Below are positions 62,124-64,000 of a DNA stretch of 64,000 bases, one piece after another. The translations under genes were made by a program, and so were the position numbers. The stretch spans positions 4,216,001 to 4,280,000 of the forward strand of contig NC_009441.1 in the NCBI RefSeq assembly GCF_000016645.1, in the 5' to 3' direction. Numbering within the stretch: position 1 is the stretch's first letter; each line of letters starts with the position of its first letter. Source of the DNA: Flavobacterium johnsoniae UW101 (GTDB lineage Bacteria; Bacteroidota; Bacteroidia; Flavobacteriales; Flavobacteriaceae). The notes under the pieces are model-generated. The model did no database searches, was not told the origin of the DNA, and saw nothing but the letters and a program-made list of their open reading frames with translations.

Positions 62124-64000
62124 ATGTTCAATAGACCAATAGACAGCAGTATCAGATCCGTAGTGGTTACCAGTCTGAAAGCCGCCAAAAAAAAAGCTGA
62201 AAATCATTATAAAGGAAATATCACCAAAAAAATAAACGGACTTGATATTTTTGAAAGTCTGAAAATTATCGATCAGGAATTTAAGCTGGTCAAGCGAAAA
62301 GTCAAGAAATCAAAATATCCCTTCTATATTGAAAACTGTACTTCTGCCGAATGGCTGGTTTCACAATTCGCAAGCCGTGCGTACCTTTTGAATATTGATG
62401 AAACTAAGGATTTAAAAAAAGCGCTGTTCCTTGGCATCTATAGAAATAAACTGCGCATCCAGAGAAATGAACTCTTGGCAGACAGTCCGGTCTATACTTA
62501 CGAAAAATTCGTTAATGGGGAAATTAACAGCTTCTTTCATCACTACCCGCAATATCGCAATTTAAGCGAGGAAGACTTTTACAAGATTATCAAATGGCAG
62601 TCGGAAAACGTAATTGCCATCATAAGCTATGAGAGCTCTATGCTTATAAAGAAAATCCAGCAGAAGTGCCTTGGCATTGATGACCCTTTTTATTTTATAA
62701 TGCTGCAGAAAACAGTTATAGACAATCTTATAAATTACACAGGGAATGACGCCAATGATCTTAAAATTTTACTTTCCCAATTGTATATTTTTGAAGACTT
62801 TAACCTCGATGAATTTAAAAATGATGCTTTACTGGAAAACTACAGGTCTTTTGCAAATAATGAGTTCCACTGGAATAAAGCCGACTACAATTCCATTAAA
62901 AAGCTATCGGATGTTATGCAGGGCGGGCCGGAAAAAGTTTTCACCAATGAATTTTTAGTTTTCCATACTGTAGAAAAAATTGGTTTTTGGCTTGACTCGC
63001 TCGTAAATGAATCGCAGATACAGAAAACCTATATTCTTCCTGATTATGAAAAAGAACTGGAAAAGGTCCAGCGTGAAGCAGCTCAAGAAATAGAGAACTT
63101 AGCCGACGCAATGTATAATTATATCAACGATGAGGAGAACAGCGAAAAAGAAGTTAAAAATTATCTCTTAAAATTATATGATGCCAATCGAATCAGGTAT
63201 AATAAAATAAAAGAAAAAGATATTCTTCACATGCTTGCCGATGACAGAAAGCATGTGCTGATAAACTATTTTACAACCAATGCCTTCTTTAGAAACAACA
63301 TAGGAGAAACTGGAGAAAATCTTAGGGAATTGATTATTGTACGCGAACTTGCTTGGGAAATACTGGTCGCACATAATAACTTTTTTGACAACAAAAATAT
63401 TTTCATCACATTGGACAATGACTTCAGTGACATTAACATGCTGATAAATAAGATGGTCCTAAATAAAAAACTTTATAAGGCCGGAAAAAAAGCACAAATG
63501 GACTTTTTTTCAAATTACGACAAATACGGTATGCCGATCGATTATCACTTTCAAAATGTGCACGAAGAACTGCAAAAAGTATTTACCATTGCATTGAATA
63601 AACTTCAAAAAATATTGGATAACGCCGAGCCTAGTAAAAAAGTAATGTATCTCCAAAGCAGGATTAAAGAAATAAAGCAGAGGGAACTTTTATTCAAGCA
63701 GTACCAGGATGAAAGCGATTTTAAATATGCAGTGGATAAATATTCCGTTTTATTCAAAGAATTTTTAACCATCGAAGCTGACTTTTTGAAAGAAACCCTC
63801 AATACACAGCCAATAGCCTTTGAGCTGAAACAGCCAAAAACGTTAGAGATCAAGCCTGAATTTGACACCGTTTCAAATAAAAAAAATCAAAAATTCATCA
63901 AGCAGCTTCTCGAAGATTTAGGCCTGACCATAGACGGCAGAGCAAATATAAGTGAAAGGAAAAAAGGAGCAGTTAGAGGAATCGTTGAGGCATTAAAAGA
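62124..64000 (+). CDS. large hypothetical protein, partial (runs off the window)
   Basis: Open for 625 codons to the end of the window, with no stop. It starts MFNRPIDSSIRSVVTSLKAA after an A-rich leader. The product is helical and soluble, with long coiled-coil-prone stretches (LEKVQREAAQEIENLADAM; YLQSRIKEIKQRELLF). The last visible part (KNQKFIKQLLEDLGLTIDG ... GAVRGIVEAL) resembles the helical C-terminal module seen in RteC-like element proteins. I recognise no enzyme. It is probably the next gene of the conjugative element; the end is missing. Confidence 0.6.
   Translation, partial: MFNRPIDSSIRSVVVTSLKAAKKKAENHYKGNITKKINGLDIFESLKIIDQEFKLVKRKVKKSKYPFYIENCTSAEWLVSQFASRAYLLNIDETKDLKKALFLGIYRNKLRIQRNELLADSPVYTYEKFVNGEINSFFHHYPQYRNLSEEDFYKIIKWQSENVIAIISYESSMLIKKIQQKCLGIDDPFYFIMLQKTVIDNLINYTGNDANDLKILLSQLYIFEDFNLDEFKNDALLENYRSFANNEFHWNKADYNSIKKLSDVMQGGPEKVFTNEFLVFHTVEKIGFWLDSLVNESQIQKTYILPDYEKELEKVQREAAQEIENLADAMYNYINDEENSEKEVKNYLLKLYDANRIRYNKIKEKDILHMLADDRKHVLINYFTTNAFFRNNIGETGENLRELIIVRELAWEILVAHNNFFDNKNIFITLDNDFSDINMLINKMVLNKKLYKAGKKAQMDFFSNYDKYGMPIDYHFQNVHEELQKVFTIALNKLQKILDNAEPSKKVMYLQSRIKEIKQRELLFKQYQDESDFKYAVDKYSVLFKEFLTIEADFLKETLNTQPIAFELKQPKTLEIKPEFDTVSNKKNQKFIKQLLEDLGLTIDGRANISERKKGAVRGIVEALK

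Noticed and set aside
1..64000. CRISPR array, integrase, tRNA or rRNA genes
   Set aside because: No repeat-spacer pattern, recombinase motif or tRNA/rRNA signature was seen on either strand by eye.

Overview
The window looks like chromosomal DNA of a Flavobacterium-type member of the Bacteroidota, dominated by an integrative conjugative element (ICE). The evidence is a Bacteroidota-style tra operon (traE, F, G, I, J, K, L, M, N), a MobC/relaxase/coupling-protein set, a SusC/SusD pair, a DUF6520 protein, an Hc1 histone-like gene, PcfK/PcfJ and RadC, and several TAnnTTTG promoter boxes typical of the phylum. No integrase, tRNA gene or convincing attachment site is visible, so the element ends are probably outside the window.

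Layout. 1-8.8 kb is a left defence block: a lone HEPN protein (RX4H motif) and a very large nuclease-STAND NTPase (about 2091 aa) overlapped by a 239-aa partner. At 8.8-9.06 kb lies a decayed radC fragment that keeps its stop-overlapping terminator. 9.2-21.3 kb is the minus-strand transfer operon with an embedded cytosine-5 methyltransferase and three TraI-like paralogues. 21.5-24.6 kb holds regulators (an RteC-like protein and an AraC regulator) and a lipoprotein. 25-37 kb is a cargo module: TPR/AraC membrane regulator, Hc1, a small HTH regulator, a 110-nt palindromic element, SusC, SusD, S9 peptidase, DUF6520 protein and a MauE-type membrane protein. 37.4-41.2 kb is the mobilization module (candidate oriT, mobC, relaxase, coupling protein). 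41.2-42.6 kb carries small accessory genes and an orphan response regulator. 43.0-48.2 kb is a mutasome cassette (Y-family polymerase, DnaE2-type polymerase, SRAP protein). 48.2-56.6 kb is a second defence island: an Mrr-like nuclease with a 235-aa partner, a HamA/HamB (Hachiman-like) pair, and a putAbiC-like membrane protein. 57.5-64 kb is the ICE housekeeping arm (SSB, PcfK, PcfJ, RadC, small genes and a large protein that runs off the end).

Working together. The tra operon builds the mating channel. The relaxase with MobC nicks at a probable oriT just upstream and the coupling protein delivers the strand. SSB, PcfK, PcfJ, RadC and the methyltransferase would support DNA handling and establishment in the recipient. 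The mutasome, defence modules and SusCD-peptidase module are cargo of likely benefit to the host. The strongest candidates for under-described biology are the Mrr-like two-gene unit, the STAND partner protein, the SusCD/S9/DUF6520/MauE cassette, and the promoter-led 110-nt palindrome.
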